DNA from: Eretmocerus hayati
Lineage: Eukaryota; Arthropoda; Insecta; Hymenoptera; Aphelinidae
NCBI GenBank assembly: GCA_029851415.1
Contig: CM056743.1
Coordinates: 27,602,405-27,666,404, forward strand
Direction: 5' to 3'
Length of the DNA stretch: 64,000 nucleotides
A model generated the notes under the pieces. The model searched no databases. It saw only the letters and a list, made by a program, of their open reading frames with translations, and was not told where the DNA came from. Positions 1 to 11,536 of the stretch are shown in pieces; within the stretch, counting starts at the first letter, position 1, and each line of letters starts with the position of its first letter. Both the position numbers and the translations under genes were made by a program.

Positions 1-789
1 GTTCCCATGTTGACGTATCAGCAGACACAGTCTTAAGCAAATAGCATTCGATCCTTCACATTATCACGGAACATTCACCCAAAGTTCAGATTGATTGTTC
101 CACCGCCTCGCCTGCCCGAGCTAGAGCGTATAACCGAATTATGCCCTGTTTGGCCAAAATTGCGATTTTGTCATATAAAGTGGTCTTCCAACACCTCGTT
201 AGAGCAAATAATGAACTCTTGAATGACGCAGAATTATCAAACATGGGTAGATCTTCGACATGTTTAATTAAAATGAGTAATGGAAATGCGAATGTCATTG
301 CTCCAACGTAGAAGAGGTCCTGTACGGTCACATATACTTCACTTTGCAATAATATCAATAATCCTTAGCCTAAAAATGTGTTTACTCATATTCATCGTAT
401 AACTTTTTTATTCAATTTTCTAATCACAAATGTTCAAAAATTTCAAATGTCACAGGATCATGATTTAAATTTAATCACGATACTCTCGAACCCGTCAAGA
501 AAATTTCAACCTTCTTCGACACTTTTACGACACTCTGACGGCTCACTTATAGTCGTATAAAGTTACGAGGACGATGGCACTTGCAAAGTTTCTTTCCTGA
601 AAACAAAAAGAAGAAAAAGTGTGTGTGTGTGTGAGAGAGAGAGAGTTAGATAGAAGTGGTGAACGATCAGGCCAGATATCTCGCTCGGATAGCGCCGCAT
701 GAATCACGTCGATCGTGTCCAACGGTAGTCGAAGCAATGGAACGAGGAGAATCAATTCGGGGGAATCCGGGGGTAATTAAGAGATCAAT

Positions 790-829
<40 letters not shown>

Positions 830-2029
830 CATGTCTCCATGACGCTCCACCCATTTATCCCGACCTATATCATACACGTCGTTCCGCTCGATCTGGCGCC
901 AGGATATTTATACCCCCCTGCAAAACTCATGCACACATACTTACACATAGATATATCACCCTATCATTCATATATGTATCTATATATATCCATATGTATA
1001 TACACATGTTATAGGTTATGTGATTTACGACGCTTGGCGGCACACATGAATTTGTTTTAAAGCGGTGGCGGGAGAAGCACGTATTACACTCAAAATCTTC
1101 AATGGGGGGTTAGAGAAGCATTTTCGATCCATATGCGTCTAGTATATAGTATCTTATAACCGGATCTCTTACTCTTTTCAAGAGTATATATGATATCGGG
1201 AGAAAAGGGGGAAATCACGATGAAGACGATCAAGTGTATAAAGTAGTACCCGCAGCTCCCGCACATTGCACATTTTGCGCCACATTGAATATCGAAGGAC
1301 TTGAAAGACCACCGTTTCAAATCTTCAAATTCTTATGCCTCTAACTCCTTTATACCCGGATTTCTTGAAGTTGTCTGTCTAGATATCTATGTTATACCTT
1401 ATATTCTTAAGGAAAAAATTTGAGGGGAAAAAAATTGAACTGATTTTCTCATCTTGTGAATACATATGATGAAGTGCATGTGTGTGTGTGTGTGTGTGTG
1501 TGTGGAAGAGAGAGAGTTTTGGGATGGGATATAAGCAAAAAAGAAAGGGAAGGGACAGAGGAGTCGCGCGTGTCTGATTTAATAACCGGAAGCGCTCATG
1601 CGTGCCAACCCCATCCACAACTGGTATCTGAACCCACTCTCTGGTATAACTATGCGTATATCGTGCTATTCGATAACAAGATATAGCCCCTAATAAAAGA
1701 GTTGAAGCTTCTGTATATATGTGGATTGTGTGTTATCTGGGAAGCTGATGTTGGCTGCTCTTGTGTAGTTTATGTTGTGAATGCGAGGTTATGTTGGATA
1801 ATGAGTAAATCTAGCCTTGTTGTCAAAAATTACTATCATTAATTGATTCCGAATATTTTTGACTCGAAGTGACATGACAAGACTATTTCGATACTTGATC
1901 AGTTTATGTGACGTTTTGAGTCCATGTTGTCAATGACACACGAGTGATCTTTTCCAATTGATCAAACATTTCAATGTATATATCTCAACTCATTTAAAAA
2001 TTCATTGTTAGACCATCAAAATTGGATGA
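1..2029. other. non-coding stretch with microsatellites
   Basis: I see no gene in this stretch. Simple repeats are a GT run passing into GA at about 619-645, a GA run at about 795-822, and a GT run at about 1479-1502. The short open frames here are mostly read through those repeats. A 90-codon minus-strand frame at 86-358 contains a hydrophobic stretch, but I could not link it to a family or to flanking exons. Confidence 0.6.
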
Positions 2030-2173
2030 GGTACACCTGGGAGTCAATGGAACAATTTTCGAACTTAATGTGAAGTCCTTGCTTCATTTTCATTTGTTGA
2101 CATTGCTGAATCTATAAATGAGGCAAGGTCCTTAAATTCGGTTTGGAAATTGTTCCATTGACTCCGAGTGTGC
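2030..2173. repeat. short inverted-repeat (MITE-like) element
   Basis: The left arm contains GGAGTCAATGGAACAATTT. The right arm carries its reverse complement, followed on both sides by matching sequence around a GGAC/GTCCTTG core, with imperfect arms of about 60 bp. There is no coding content and no clear target duplication, so this could be a MITE remnant. Confidence 0.5.
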
Positions 2174-2619
2174 ATAACGATTTCATCAATATCTCAAGGA
2201 ACTCAAATCAACGAAGTTGATCATATACAAGTATAGAGGTTATGAAGTTAGGCCTGAAGGGATTTCAAAAAGGCTCTGGATCATCTGAAGAAAAATTAAG
2301 AGAAATAAAGGACCACTGTCAAGACTGGGCTTCCAATACGTCCTTCAGTCGAGGAAGAATCATCGCATGTGGTGGCGTTGGGTACAGATGCAGGAGATTG
2401 AACCAAATCAAGAGGATCAAGTAGTGTCTGAAATTAGAGAAGAAGCAAATTCATGACGAGTTCAAGCCAATCTCCGAGAAAAAAGGTCACAGGGATAATG
2501 TGAGAGCGTAGAGAATCGAAAATACAAGAATCTGCAACGTGCCAGAATGAGAATTCAATAACGAAAAAGTAGCGCCTTTAGAAGACAAATCAATTGTTCA
2601 AAGTCAAAGTGGACTAACA

Positions 2620-2826
2620 AGGGGAACATTAACCTTGCGGGTCCTGGATCTTGACCAAAATTTGGGAATCATCTTGATTTGGTGGGAAATGAAGGTAACC
2701 AAAAGGGTTTCGTCCAATTGACCTCCTATCCCGAGATACAATTATGGAGATAAGCATTACCCATAAAGGCCCATGTTAAAAAGTTTTACATATAGATATG
2801 AGCAGTTCCGCGTAAACTTGCTCTTT
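2620..2826 (+). repeat. left terminal inverted repeat of the DDE element
   Basis: This arm pairs with the reverse complement of 7031-7199. The best-conserved parts are the outer AACCTTGCGG and the inner block AGCAGTTCCGCGTAAACTTG, which differs by one base in the right arm. Confidence 0.8.
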
Positions 2827-2981
2827 CGGGTTCAAAAATTTCAGAATGGTAAAAATAAGTTGATCAAACTCCTAGGTAGCTTTTTCCATCCATAATACGA
2901 TCCAGAACAAGTATCTAAATAGAAAACTATTGGAAATTTCCCCTTACTAGACTTGAGGGCAAATACTCGATTTACAGGTGC

Positions 2982-2994
2982 TACGGAAATGACA
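2982..2994 (+). repeat. subterminal motif TACGGAAATGACA, left end
   Basis: This is an exact 13-mer inside the left end of the DDE element. The same 13-mer recurs exactly at 6310-6322, 6325-6337 and 6865-6877, with a partial match (ACGGAAATGA) at about 6481. Repeated subterminal motifs often bind the transposase, and that role is inferred here. Confidence 0.7.
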
Positions 2995-3331
2995 CCCCGG
3001 CTCGAAAAACTACGATTTCCATAATTAACGCGATATTCTCAATTGCAGCTCTTGTATAATCATCGAGAATCTTATCAAATCATCCTAATCTTGTAGATCG
3101 TCGATAAATGAAAATACTGCCATGCTGGATGAAATATTTTTAATCACAGAGTAATGCAAAGTACATGATAACAAGGAATATTAAATTTTTTAAAACCTGC
3201 AAAAACGAGTATACTAATATCATAAATCTTTGGAAAATCAACATGAAATTAATTGTACAATTTTCCTTATGACTATTTCTACTATAATTGAACACAGTAA
3301 GTGACAATCAAATTAATTTGAAGTAACATTT

Positions 3332-6189
3332 TCAATCATACGCATAAATTTCATCTTTCTCTTTTTTGACACAGCGTGAACTCTTTCTAGAACTAGAGGT
3401 AATCATTTTATTTTTGCTTTGCATCTTGGACCGTTTCTCAACTCTATGTATTTCATACTCCTCAGTTGATAGACAATCTCTTGTTTCATCAACATCAACT
3501 TCATGAGATTTTCTTTTACCCATAATACTGTTTGCATTGAAGGTTGTTGCTTGAGGAATTTCTTTGTAGTCCAAAACACCCTTGTGGAAATGATTGCATT
3601 TCTGACCAGGTGCACACTCAAAACAGCTCAAGGTATTGAATTGGACTATGGTTGGTGTATCCCTGTTCCAAGTAAACTGATATACTTGTCTAGTACCATT
3701 GAAGGATTTCACTTCGCTGGGAACGAAGGAATCTATTGATTCAATATCTTCTTCTTTTATTGATGATACGTGCACATTGCTTGCTTGTTTTTTAATGACC
3801 TCATAGAATTTCTGGAATGTAGGAATGTCCCCACCATGTCTTACGTAGTCATCAGCTGCTCTCTTTACAGTTGCTCCAATCCCATCGGCTGGTCCCTTAC
3901 CATGACCACTCTCGCTGTAGTTGTAAGTGAGTCTTTTTATCTGCTTATAACGCAGAGGAAGAAGCTGTGTCAAGAGGAAGAAAAATGTCTTATTCTTGTA
4001 CTGAGAGCTAGGGCCATCACTTTTCATATCCAAGTCAGTTATCAGTGGAAACTTGTCTAGATAGTAATCTAGGATTTCAAACAAATGAGCTAGAATTGCA
4101 GAAGCGTCGTGTCTAGTGCTTGCTGAAGCTGAGACAAAACCTTGTTTGAAAGATTCAGTGTACAATACACCAGTGAAAATTGAATACTGTTCCCTTCCAG
4201 CACCAAAATGTACCCTATGCCACTCTTGGTTATATTTGCTCAAGTAATTCTGACTGAAATCTGTCACTACTGAGCAAACATTATTTCCAAGTGATTCATT
4301 CCGTGCCCTAGAGGTCTTTTCCTGGTGGTACACTCGCATTTCATGTTTCATGAACACTTTTCGCTCACTCAGAAAATAACGAATGAGCTCTTCTACTGTG
4401 CAAGTTAGAGTTTCTTTACGTGGCACTGTCACAGTAATCTCTTTTTTAGATTTGATACTGGTTCTTGTCTCGGTAACAGTTTTCCACTTATTGAAACTAA
4501 CAAGCTCTGGGGATTTCTCTGTATTAAAAGTAATTTCCTTATCTTGGCATTCTCTACACTCTCTTGAGTAATAGTCCGTACTCCTAGTTTCACAAATCAA
4601 ACTTTTTGCAACCTGATGAGCTGAATTTTCAGAGATCACACCTTTCTTACTCAAAGATTCTGTCATAAAATCAAAGTTCATGTGAATTATGCAGGCACAA
4701 GTATCACGGGCATCCAACTTTGGTTCAACACAGTTCTTTAGCTTATATTTACAAAAACTTGAATAAGACATTTTGAGGTTGTCATCCGAACAAAACTTGG
4801 CATACAAATCTCGCAAACTACCTTGGAGATATTGTTTTTGGACCTTTTCACCATTAATTTTGATGAAGCCTCTCTTACTTGGATCCACTGCACTGTTTGC
4901 TGAGTAGAATTCTCTAACTCTCTGTCTCATAAGATCACTTTGTTTTTTCAATTGCCTTCTAGTCTTGAATAGTTCTAATGGGTCTTTCCTGTTATGTATC
5001 TGACTTATAGCTTCCTGTTGTTTTATTCGGTACTGAGGTACAATTGATTGTCTAAAAGATGTCAACAGCTTGTACTTCTTTGTCACATGGCCAGCAATGG
5101 AAGAACGCAGGAGCTTTCGCACTCTCTCATCTTTCTCTGACCAGTAGGTCACTCTAATTTGTCTGCGTAAGATCTCAGCTGATATCTAAAAATGCAATAC
5201 AATGAAGCAATAGATATTTGTAAGTACATGCACAACAACAAAATACAATTATGGTTCGGTGGATCAAGAAGAATGAAAACTTACCAATTTTTCCTCAATA
5301 TCTTTCGCTTTAGTATACTTTGACTGCAGATATTTACGAATTTTTGCTCTTAAAGGATCACTTTTTCCTCCAGCCTTGACTTTTAATCGTTGATTCTGTT
5401 TTTGAAGAGCCTGCACCTTTTTCTGCAGAGACTTATTTGAAGCTTGTAAATCATTGTGGAAGCTTTTCAATTTGGCATTGTCTCGGTAGCACCGACGTCG
5501 TCTTACTTGAGCAGCATTTTTGAAAGCTCTGCTACGACCTGCGCTGGCTGTTGGCTTGGCTGGTCCAGGATCGGAGTGACCATCAGTTTCGGTGTTGGAT
5601 GTTGATACATCAACCAGATTTGCTGAATTTCCTTCATTTACATTAGCTTTACGACGAGCTCGTTCGGCTCTTTTGGTATTTTTTTGGTATTTCCTACGAG
5701 CCCTTTGGTCTCGTTCGGACAACTCTTTGATACTTTTCCACTTTCCTGCTTGTTTATTCAATCTCTTACGCTGTCTGTCTTTCTCAAGAGCTATTGCATA
5801 GGCTACAGGATCGTTTTTGATTCTTAAACGTCTCTTTGACGCCCGTGTGCGATTCTTTTCTAACCTCTTCTGTCGTGCCTGCTCTGACTCGCGTGGACGC
5901 TGTGAAAAGATGGAGACACCAGTATACAACATATTAGTCGAGTGCGAATGGTGCTTTATGTCTATGTGTATGTGACAATCACATATTACATATACTTATA
6001 CAAAACAAGAACTCGAAAGAGCGAAGAATGGAATGAGCTGTATATTACCTGTATTGATAGTCGTCTTGTGGAATCGCATAACAAATCGATGGCTTTCTTA
6101 CTCCGTTTTCTTTTATCAAATAGCTCTTCCCTCCGCTCCGCTTCATGAGATTTTTGGATGGCATTGGATTTTCGAGTCGAGGGAGGCAT
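3332..6189 (-). CDS. DDE-type transposase-like protein, three exons, 869 aa
   Basis: The minus-strand exons are 6189-6049 (47 aa, true ATG), 5899-5285 (205 aa) and 5185-3332 (617 aa and stop). Both introns are phase 0 with clean signals: CAG|GTAATA to TTTTCACAG, and TTG|GTAAGT to CATTTTTAG. The joined frame has no stop. Residues 1-180 are highly basic, and a coiled coil lies at about 195-245. The C-terminal half carries an acidic triad: Asp561 in VTDFSQN, Asp642 in KSDGPSSQYKN and Glu677 in YSESGHGKGPADG. The last two have 34 residues between them, the spacing of many DDE transposases. Cys pairs (ECRECQ; CFECAPGQKCNHFH) suggest metal binding. The motif set matches a family of uncharacterised invertebrate proteins I recognise but cannot name. 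Position between long TIRs and the lack of damage suggest a recently active element; host domestication is the alternative. Confidence 0.85.
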
Positions 6190-6309
6190 TTAATTGAACA
6201 TTCTGGACGAGCAAAAAAATCAAATCAAATTCGCGAACAGTGAACACTCGCACAACCGACCTCTCATCGGTATGCCACGAGATCGAACGCAACGGATCAT
6301 TTTGCATGC

Positions 6310-6337
6310 TACGGAAATGACAGGTACGGAAATGACA
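6310..6337 (+). repeat. paired TACGGAAATGACA motifs upstream of the transposase gene
   Basis: Two exact copies, spaced by 2 bp, lie about 120 bp upstream of the transposase-like ATG. Their position fits a promoter or transposase-binding role. A further exact copy is at 6865-6877. Confidence 0.65.
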
Positions 6338-7030
6338 TTCCGTCTTTGATTAGTCAATCTGGATCGAGGAGTTAACGAATCGCTTTTTCCGCTTAGACAA
6401 GTCTTTGGTATACCAAATACTTACGAAAAGTCGAACGAGATGCTGGATTGTCGATCTTTTAGACGTGTTGGCAGATGCGCACGGAAATGATACTCTTATT
6501 TACCGCAGCCTTTTCTCGAAGTAAAGTGTCCCGCCAATTCCTGGAAGTGAAGCGGTGGATATTTATACCGCAGCGGTTTGATAGTTTGAAGTGAGAGGAT
6601 CAAAATGTGCCTATTAGCGAGGGCATTTGAGTTGATAAAAACTCTTGCGCAGCATATCTTGTCAGAACAGCAATTTTGGCGCGAATTCGAGGACATAATG
6701 TATGCACAGCGTTAGGTAGGTGAAAGAGCTAGTCGCGACTTCTAAACTATGAAAACATGTTCAAAATATACCCAAATTTGATGTCTTTTTGTGGAGGAAT
6801 CGTTTAGAAGTCGTATATTTTCATAGCGTGCCCTTGAACGCCGAATTTTGGGGTGCGGACATGGTACGGAAATGACATTTTGACCCCTAATTCGCAGTTT
6901 TCGACCCTTAAACCTCAAGTTCGGTTAATTCTGACTCTTTGCTAAGAAAGAGCACAAAAAAATACATAAGAAATGTGTTTTACAGAGTTGATAGATAATG
7001 CGTAGACGCCGCAACAAGCCGAGACACATT

Positions 7031-7199
7031 AGGAGCAAGTTTACGCAGAACTGCTCATATACTGACAATTCTATCTGCATAGCTGAGTCTTGGGGAGAAG
7101 TTTGGACGGAACAAATTTAGGTAGCTTCATTTCTCACCAAAGTAAGATGATTACCAGATTTTAGTCAAAATCCAAGATCCGCAAGGTTTGTGCTTCCCT
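7031..7199 (-). repeat. right terminal inverted repeat of the DDE element
   Basis: This is the reverse-complement partner of the left arm. It begins inside with GAGCAAGTTTACGCAGAACT and ends outside near CCGCAAGGTTTGTGCTTCCC. It is shorter than the left arm because of indels. Confidence 0.8.
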
Positions 7200-7660
7200 T
7201 TTTAATTTATTTCTGGGAAGTGGATCTTTCTCTTTTCAGAATCAAGGTTTCCAACAGTATTCATTCTGAATTTCGTTTAATTTCATTGAGTTCTCCCATG
7301 ACCGATTCCATAATGATATCCCACTCTAAAGTTCATAATCATCATGTTACGACGATTATGATACTTAGAGTCAAAGTTTGTCAATGGAATTCAATGAAAT
7401 TGAAAATGGATTTCGTTGAAAACCCTGCTCAGAAATCATCCTACATCTTTCAGTTAGGCGGAAAACCTTGTATCAGCACTTTTCTAGCATGTCTATCATG
7501 TCTCCTATGTGGTATAATATTTTTTACAACTTTGTAGAACATATCTCAGGGACAAACAAATGATTCAAGGCAGCATTATCATAAATGAAGGCCCAATTAA
7601 ACTTGTCCTTCGGGATCCCGCGTATCGGGTTGCCCACGTGGAAGGGGTAAAGTATGTTGG
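7200..7660. other. no gene seen
   Basis: There is an open frame of about 115 codons at 7190-7537, but it starts inside the transposon TIR and has no recognisable motif. I treat it as chance. Confidence 0.4.
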
Positions 7661-8376
7661 ATGACCGTATGGGTCATGGATGGGTCGATAGGAGGGTCGA
7701 TTGATGTGTGGGTGGGTAAGTGATCGGGTAGATGGATAGTCTTGTCCGGTTTGGAATGGTCTCGAATATTCTAGGACGGACTGATACGATCTGGGATGGT
7801 AACGGTCTGAAACGTTCTAGAACGGACTGGAACGGTCTCGATCGTTCTGGAATGATCTGAGACGGTGAGTCTGGAATGGTGAGTGAGTGGGTAGGTGGTC
7901 GGGTAGATGGATGACCTGAAATCGTCTGGTACGATCTGGGATGATTTTGAACGGTCTGAAACGATCTGAAATGGTCTGGCACGGTCTGAAACGATCTGGG
8001 ACTTTCTGAAAAGGTCTTGAGTGGTCTGGAAAGATTTGAAGTCTGGTCTAGGCTGGATGATGCTGGCTAAGAATATGATACGAGGCCGTATGAGCGGGGG
8101 CGTGAGAGATTTGTTAGATGGGCAGGTTGATAAGTGAGTGATCTAGACGGGTTGGTGGGCGATTATGAACATTAAGAGGCACAAGTTCAACAAACTGTCA
8201 TTTTTACGAATTTCATAACCAGTATTCTATACTCTTTTTTTGTATCATCAATTGATCATCACCCGCCATCTTACAAATATCATTTTTGAGCTACAAAAAG
8301 CATTTCAGGGGCCTCCGAATCATTAGGAACATTCACAAACCGAACGAGCAGCAACCATACAGGCAATAACGCTAGT
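7660..8376 (-). mobile_element. non-autonomous element with internal minisatellite (copy 1)
   Basis: The body is a degenerate run of GGTCTGGAACG / GATCTGGGATG type 11-mers (about 7740-8050), preceded by a GGGTGG/GGGTCG-rich stretch. The right end at about 8330-8376, read in reverse, is a module (TAGCGTTATTGCCT ... TTCGGTTTGTGAATG). The same module recurs at 37452-37497, 41137-41180 and, inverted, about 42455-42520. The left end is not recognised, so this copy may be truncated. Confidence 0.55.
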
Positions 8377-8479
8377 CTAAATAATACGACAATGATGAAT
8401 AGTATGAGGCAGCAATTATAATGAGACAGCAGTTCCTATCGGGACCAGTATTGCATGGTAGCCGGAATGATCTCATTAA

Positions 8480-8802
8480 CCCTTAAAGGTACACATTTCT
8501 CCTCGATGAATTTTGACTCAATTCCAATTCGTATTGAGAATGGCTATATTAATTAGTAGTTCCAACAACTTTTTGGGAAAAAATTTTTTTTTTCGGCATT
8601 GTTCAACCTGTATCTTTTAAAGAAAAAGTCCGGAAGGAGTAATTCGATCAGTAGATCATGGTTGAGAGTGAGAGCTGAATGATTTCCAAAAAGAATTTTG
8701 AATTTTATTGTGGCATTTCTGTTCTTTACTAATTAATCGCCACATAGATATTCCGAGAGCAAATTTAGGTGGTATCTATAGTGTCCAACATACCGCAAAG
8801 GG
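8480..8802. mobile_element. MITE with TTAA target duplication, piggyBac-like ends
   Basis: Exact TTAA sites flank the element at 8476-8479 and 8803-8806. The ends are CCCTTAAAGGTAC and, as reverse complement, CCCTTTGCGGTAT. CCC-starting ends next to TTAA are typical of piggyBac-type elements. There is no coding sequence. Confidence 0.75.
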
Positions 8803-8839
8803 TTAAATGTGGTAATGGTACCACAGAACGTTGTACATA

Positions 8840-9624
8840 CAGTACCGTGCAAAAATTCCTGAACGGGGGTTTGAAATCCTCTCTTGCAAAAACGTCGATT
8901 GCTCGAGCCCAGATCAACGTAGAGGAATTTTGAAAAAAGCATCTTAAAGATGAGAAAAAATGCTAACTTTCCATGGTTTGCGATTTTTCTCTCAGCCCTT
9001 TTTGGTACCTCAAATAGCTGATGTAATTTCAAGGATTTCGAGAAAAAACCCGTTTTTACTCTATCGGCTGTAATTTGGACGCGGATAAAGATAGAACAAT
9101 TTTGCGAGAAGCATCTTGAAGAGCGGAAAAAATGCCATTTGCAATGATTTTTCGATTATTTTTTACGTCGTATGAATACGAGTGTGAGAGCTCTCAAAGT
9201 AGCCAAAACCGTAGTTTTTTGCCGTTTTTACACGTATTTCATCGAAAATCCGAGATTCTGGCTACTTTGAGAGCTCTCACACTCTTATTCACACGACGTA
9301 AAAAATAATCGAAAAATCATTGCAAATGGCATTTTCTCCGCTCTTCAAGATGCTTCTGGCAAAATTGTTCTATCTTTATCCGCGTCCAAATTACAGCCGA
9401 TAGAGTAAAAACGGTTTTTTTCTCGAAATCCTTGAAATTACATCAGCTATTTGAGGTACCAAAAAGGGCTGAAAGAAAGATCGAAGGCCACAAAAAGTTA
9501 GCATTCTTTCTCATCTTTAAGATGCTTTTTTCAAAATTCCTATACGTTGATCTGGGCTCGAGCAATCGAGGTTTTTGCAAGAGAGGATTTCATACCCCCG
9601 TTCAGGAATTTTTGCACGGTACTG
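8840..9624. mobile_element. Tc1/mariner-like foldback element, 785 bp
   Basis: This is a near-complete palindrome. The left arm is 8840-9205, the loop 9206-9258 and the right arm 9259-9624, so the arms are 366 bp each. The ends are CAGTACCGTGCAAAAATTCC and its exact reverse complement, flanked by TA on both sides (8838-8839 and 9625-9626), which is the Tc1/mariner signature. The arms differ by scattered substitutions, and each reads as the same short open frame in opposite directions; these frames are repeat-derived. Confidence 0.9.
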
Positions 9625-9626
9625 TA

Positions 9627-11536
9627 TGTCTAAAACCTCACAGTGTATTTGTTGTCCAAAATGAAAAATCTTCCTAAGCAGACTCTCTACGATAACCTCA
9701 AAGATCTTCCAATCTCACTTAGAAAGCAATGTTACGTCAAAGATACTAAAGTACCCTGAAATTGATCAGAAATCAGCCCAATTCAATCCAACGAAATAGC
9801 GATAAACAAAGATCGTCAATAGAGAATCACATCAGCGAGCAAACCCCAAAACTTTTCCATCTTCTAACAAAACAGACACCATATATCCATCAATATAGAT
9901 AGAGAACTAATAATGGTTCCTAACGAGCGATATTCAGTATACGTATACCTACTGGTAAGACAAAATTTTCGTCGCGAGTCGTAAATCGAGTAACTCACCA
10001 TTTTCTCTCTCTTTTACCATCAGTAGCTTGAATGGGCTCATCGCTAAACTTTTCCCTACTCTACCCTTATATACTTACAATCTTAACCTCTATAAGATAG
10101 AAAGAGATATAAGCTTATGCTACCAATCGCCAATAAAGCTTGGAAAGAAGGCAAGTATCAAACTATAGTGTGCGTAAAGGGAGAATATATATATATATAT
10201 GTATAGGAAAAAGTATAGAAGAGAATCCGGGCCAAGTATTTACGAGGGCGCGTAAAAGAGTAAAGCTAAGTCGGACCACCATTGCAAGACTGTCTTTTAT
10301 ACTCAAGAGATTGGCTTTGAACGCAAACATTGGACATGGCTTGGGCGGGTATTTCGAAGCTATATCCCAATCTATCGCTTTCTTACTATTGTATGCGTAT
10401 ATGTGGGTGGATTTTTTTTGATTCAACGAAGATGTTACACTGTGCGTATTTACGATGATCGAAGAATATGTAGTGCCATAGATTATATAGAATAAAATTT
10501 GATTTTCTAAGAAAGGGGTTGGTCAGTTTTACGTTGATTTAGATGGGTAAAGTTATAGTTGATTTAGAATTTAGATGGGTTTCAGGCTTGAATATTCATG
10601 AAGTAAATATTGTTTGTGAAATTGTATAGAGGTCTGCAGTTATATCATCTTTTGGGGTTATGTGGTTATCGAATATATACTTCATAAAATATCTATGTTT
10701 GCTTGGAATAGAGATAGCACGGTTCTTGGATATGTATACTTGGACACGCGCCGATGTATGATGTTGTGCTTTTGTAATCGTTAAATTGGTGGTCTGAAAT
10801 TTTACGTTAATTGGAGGGTTATGTTGACTGATATGTATGAACCCTTTCGATAAACTTGAGATGCTATTCTGTGTGTGTTTTACGTTCTTTTGTTATCGTA
10901 ATGGCACGAGTCATGAGATTTGATGCTTGGTTGGAAGGTTTTAGGGGGAAAGAATTTACTTTTTTGTGCAAACTCAACTCGACTGTTTTGCCAATGACCC
11001 AATTAATACCATTGACCATGGATCACTATCTGTCTGTCTGGTATGCATAAGTCTTATCCTAGTGAAATCTATGAAAAATTTATTTGAATTAGGAAAATTT
11101 CAAGAGGATTCCTTATTTTCTAACCCTATCTCTAACTAGAATGACTCATCAGAAAGCATAATATTTTATTATCTGAATTCTTTGATGATCCTCGGTGATT
11201 TTTTGAAACGGAAAAGATTCTAAAATTTTGAGGTTAATCATTTTTAATTCTGTCACATTGACGATACTTACTAATAGTGCCCCCCAGCTTATCTAAGATA
11301 CTTTTAAAAACTACAATTTGACGCTCGATATCCCATTGGCACACTGTTTTTTGCTCAAAAGTTAATAACACGTTCGCTGCGAGGCCGATAATCGTAGTTC
11401 CATTTCTTTATGCAGTGGGACCCACCGGTAGGTCCCGTGCGCAATGTTATTCCCCATGAGACAAAAACCTCAAGCTCAAAGATATAGATGAGCAGAACCT
11501 ACTGGGTGGCTCCCGACGCACCGAGTGTTTTAGGTA
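9627..11536. other. no gene seen; AT-rich
   Basis: The stretch contains an (AT)n run at about 10187-10201 and otherwise unremarkable AT-rich sequence. A pair of opposed 87-93 codon frames at 10140-10426 has no recognisable content. Confidence 0.5.

Larger units (their letters stand above)
2620..7199. mobile_element. DNA transposon with long TIRs and an intact DDE-type gene
   Basis: The element is bounded by long imperfect inverted repeats. The left arm is about 2620-2826 and the right arm about 7031-7199. Matching blocks in order are ACCTTGCGG, an AATCATCTT block, a GGTGRGAAATGAAG block, TCCGTCC/TCGTCC, and the inner AGCAGTTCYGCGTAAACTTG at 2800-2819. Similarity stops just inside CTTGCTC. 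The only long gene inside is the three-exon minus-strand transposase-like gene at 3332-6189. No target-site duplication could be fixed by eye, so the outer limits are uncertain by several bases. The superfamily is not assigned. Confidence 0.8.

Noticed and set aside
86..358. 90-codon minus-strand frame with a hydrophobic stretch
   Set aside because: It could be an exon of a membrane protein, but I found no partner exon or recognisable motif, and the window starts here.
890..915. TATAAATA-like word on the minus strand
   Set aside because: The first ATG downstream opens only into a GA/CT microsatellite and stops at once, and no exon follows.
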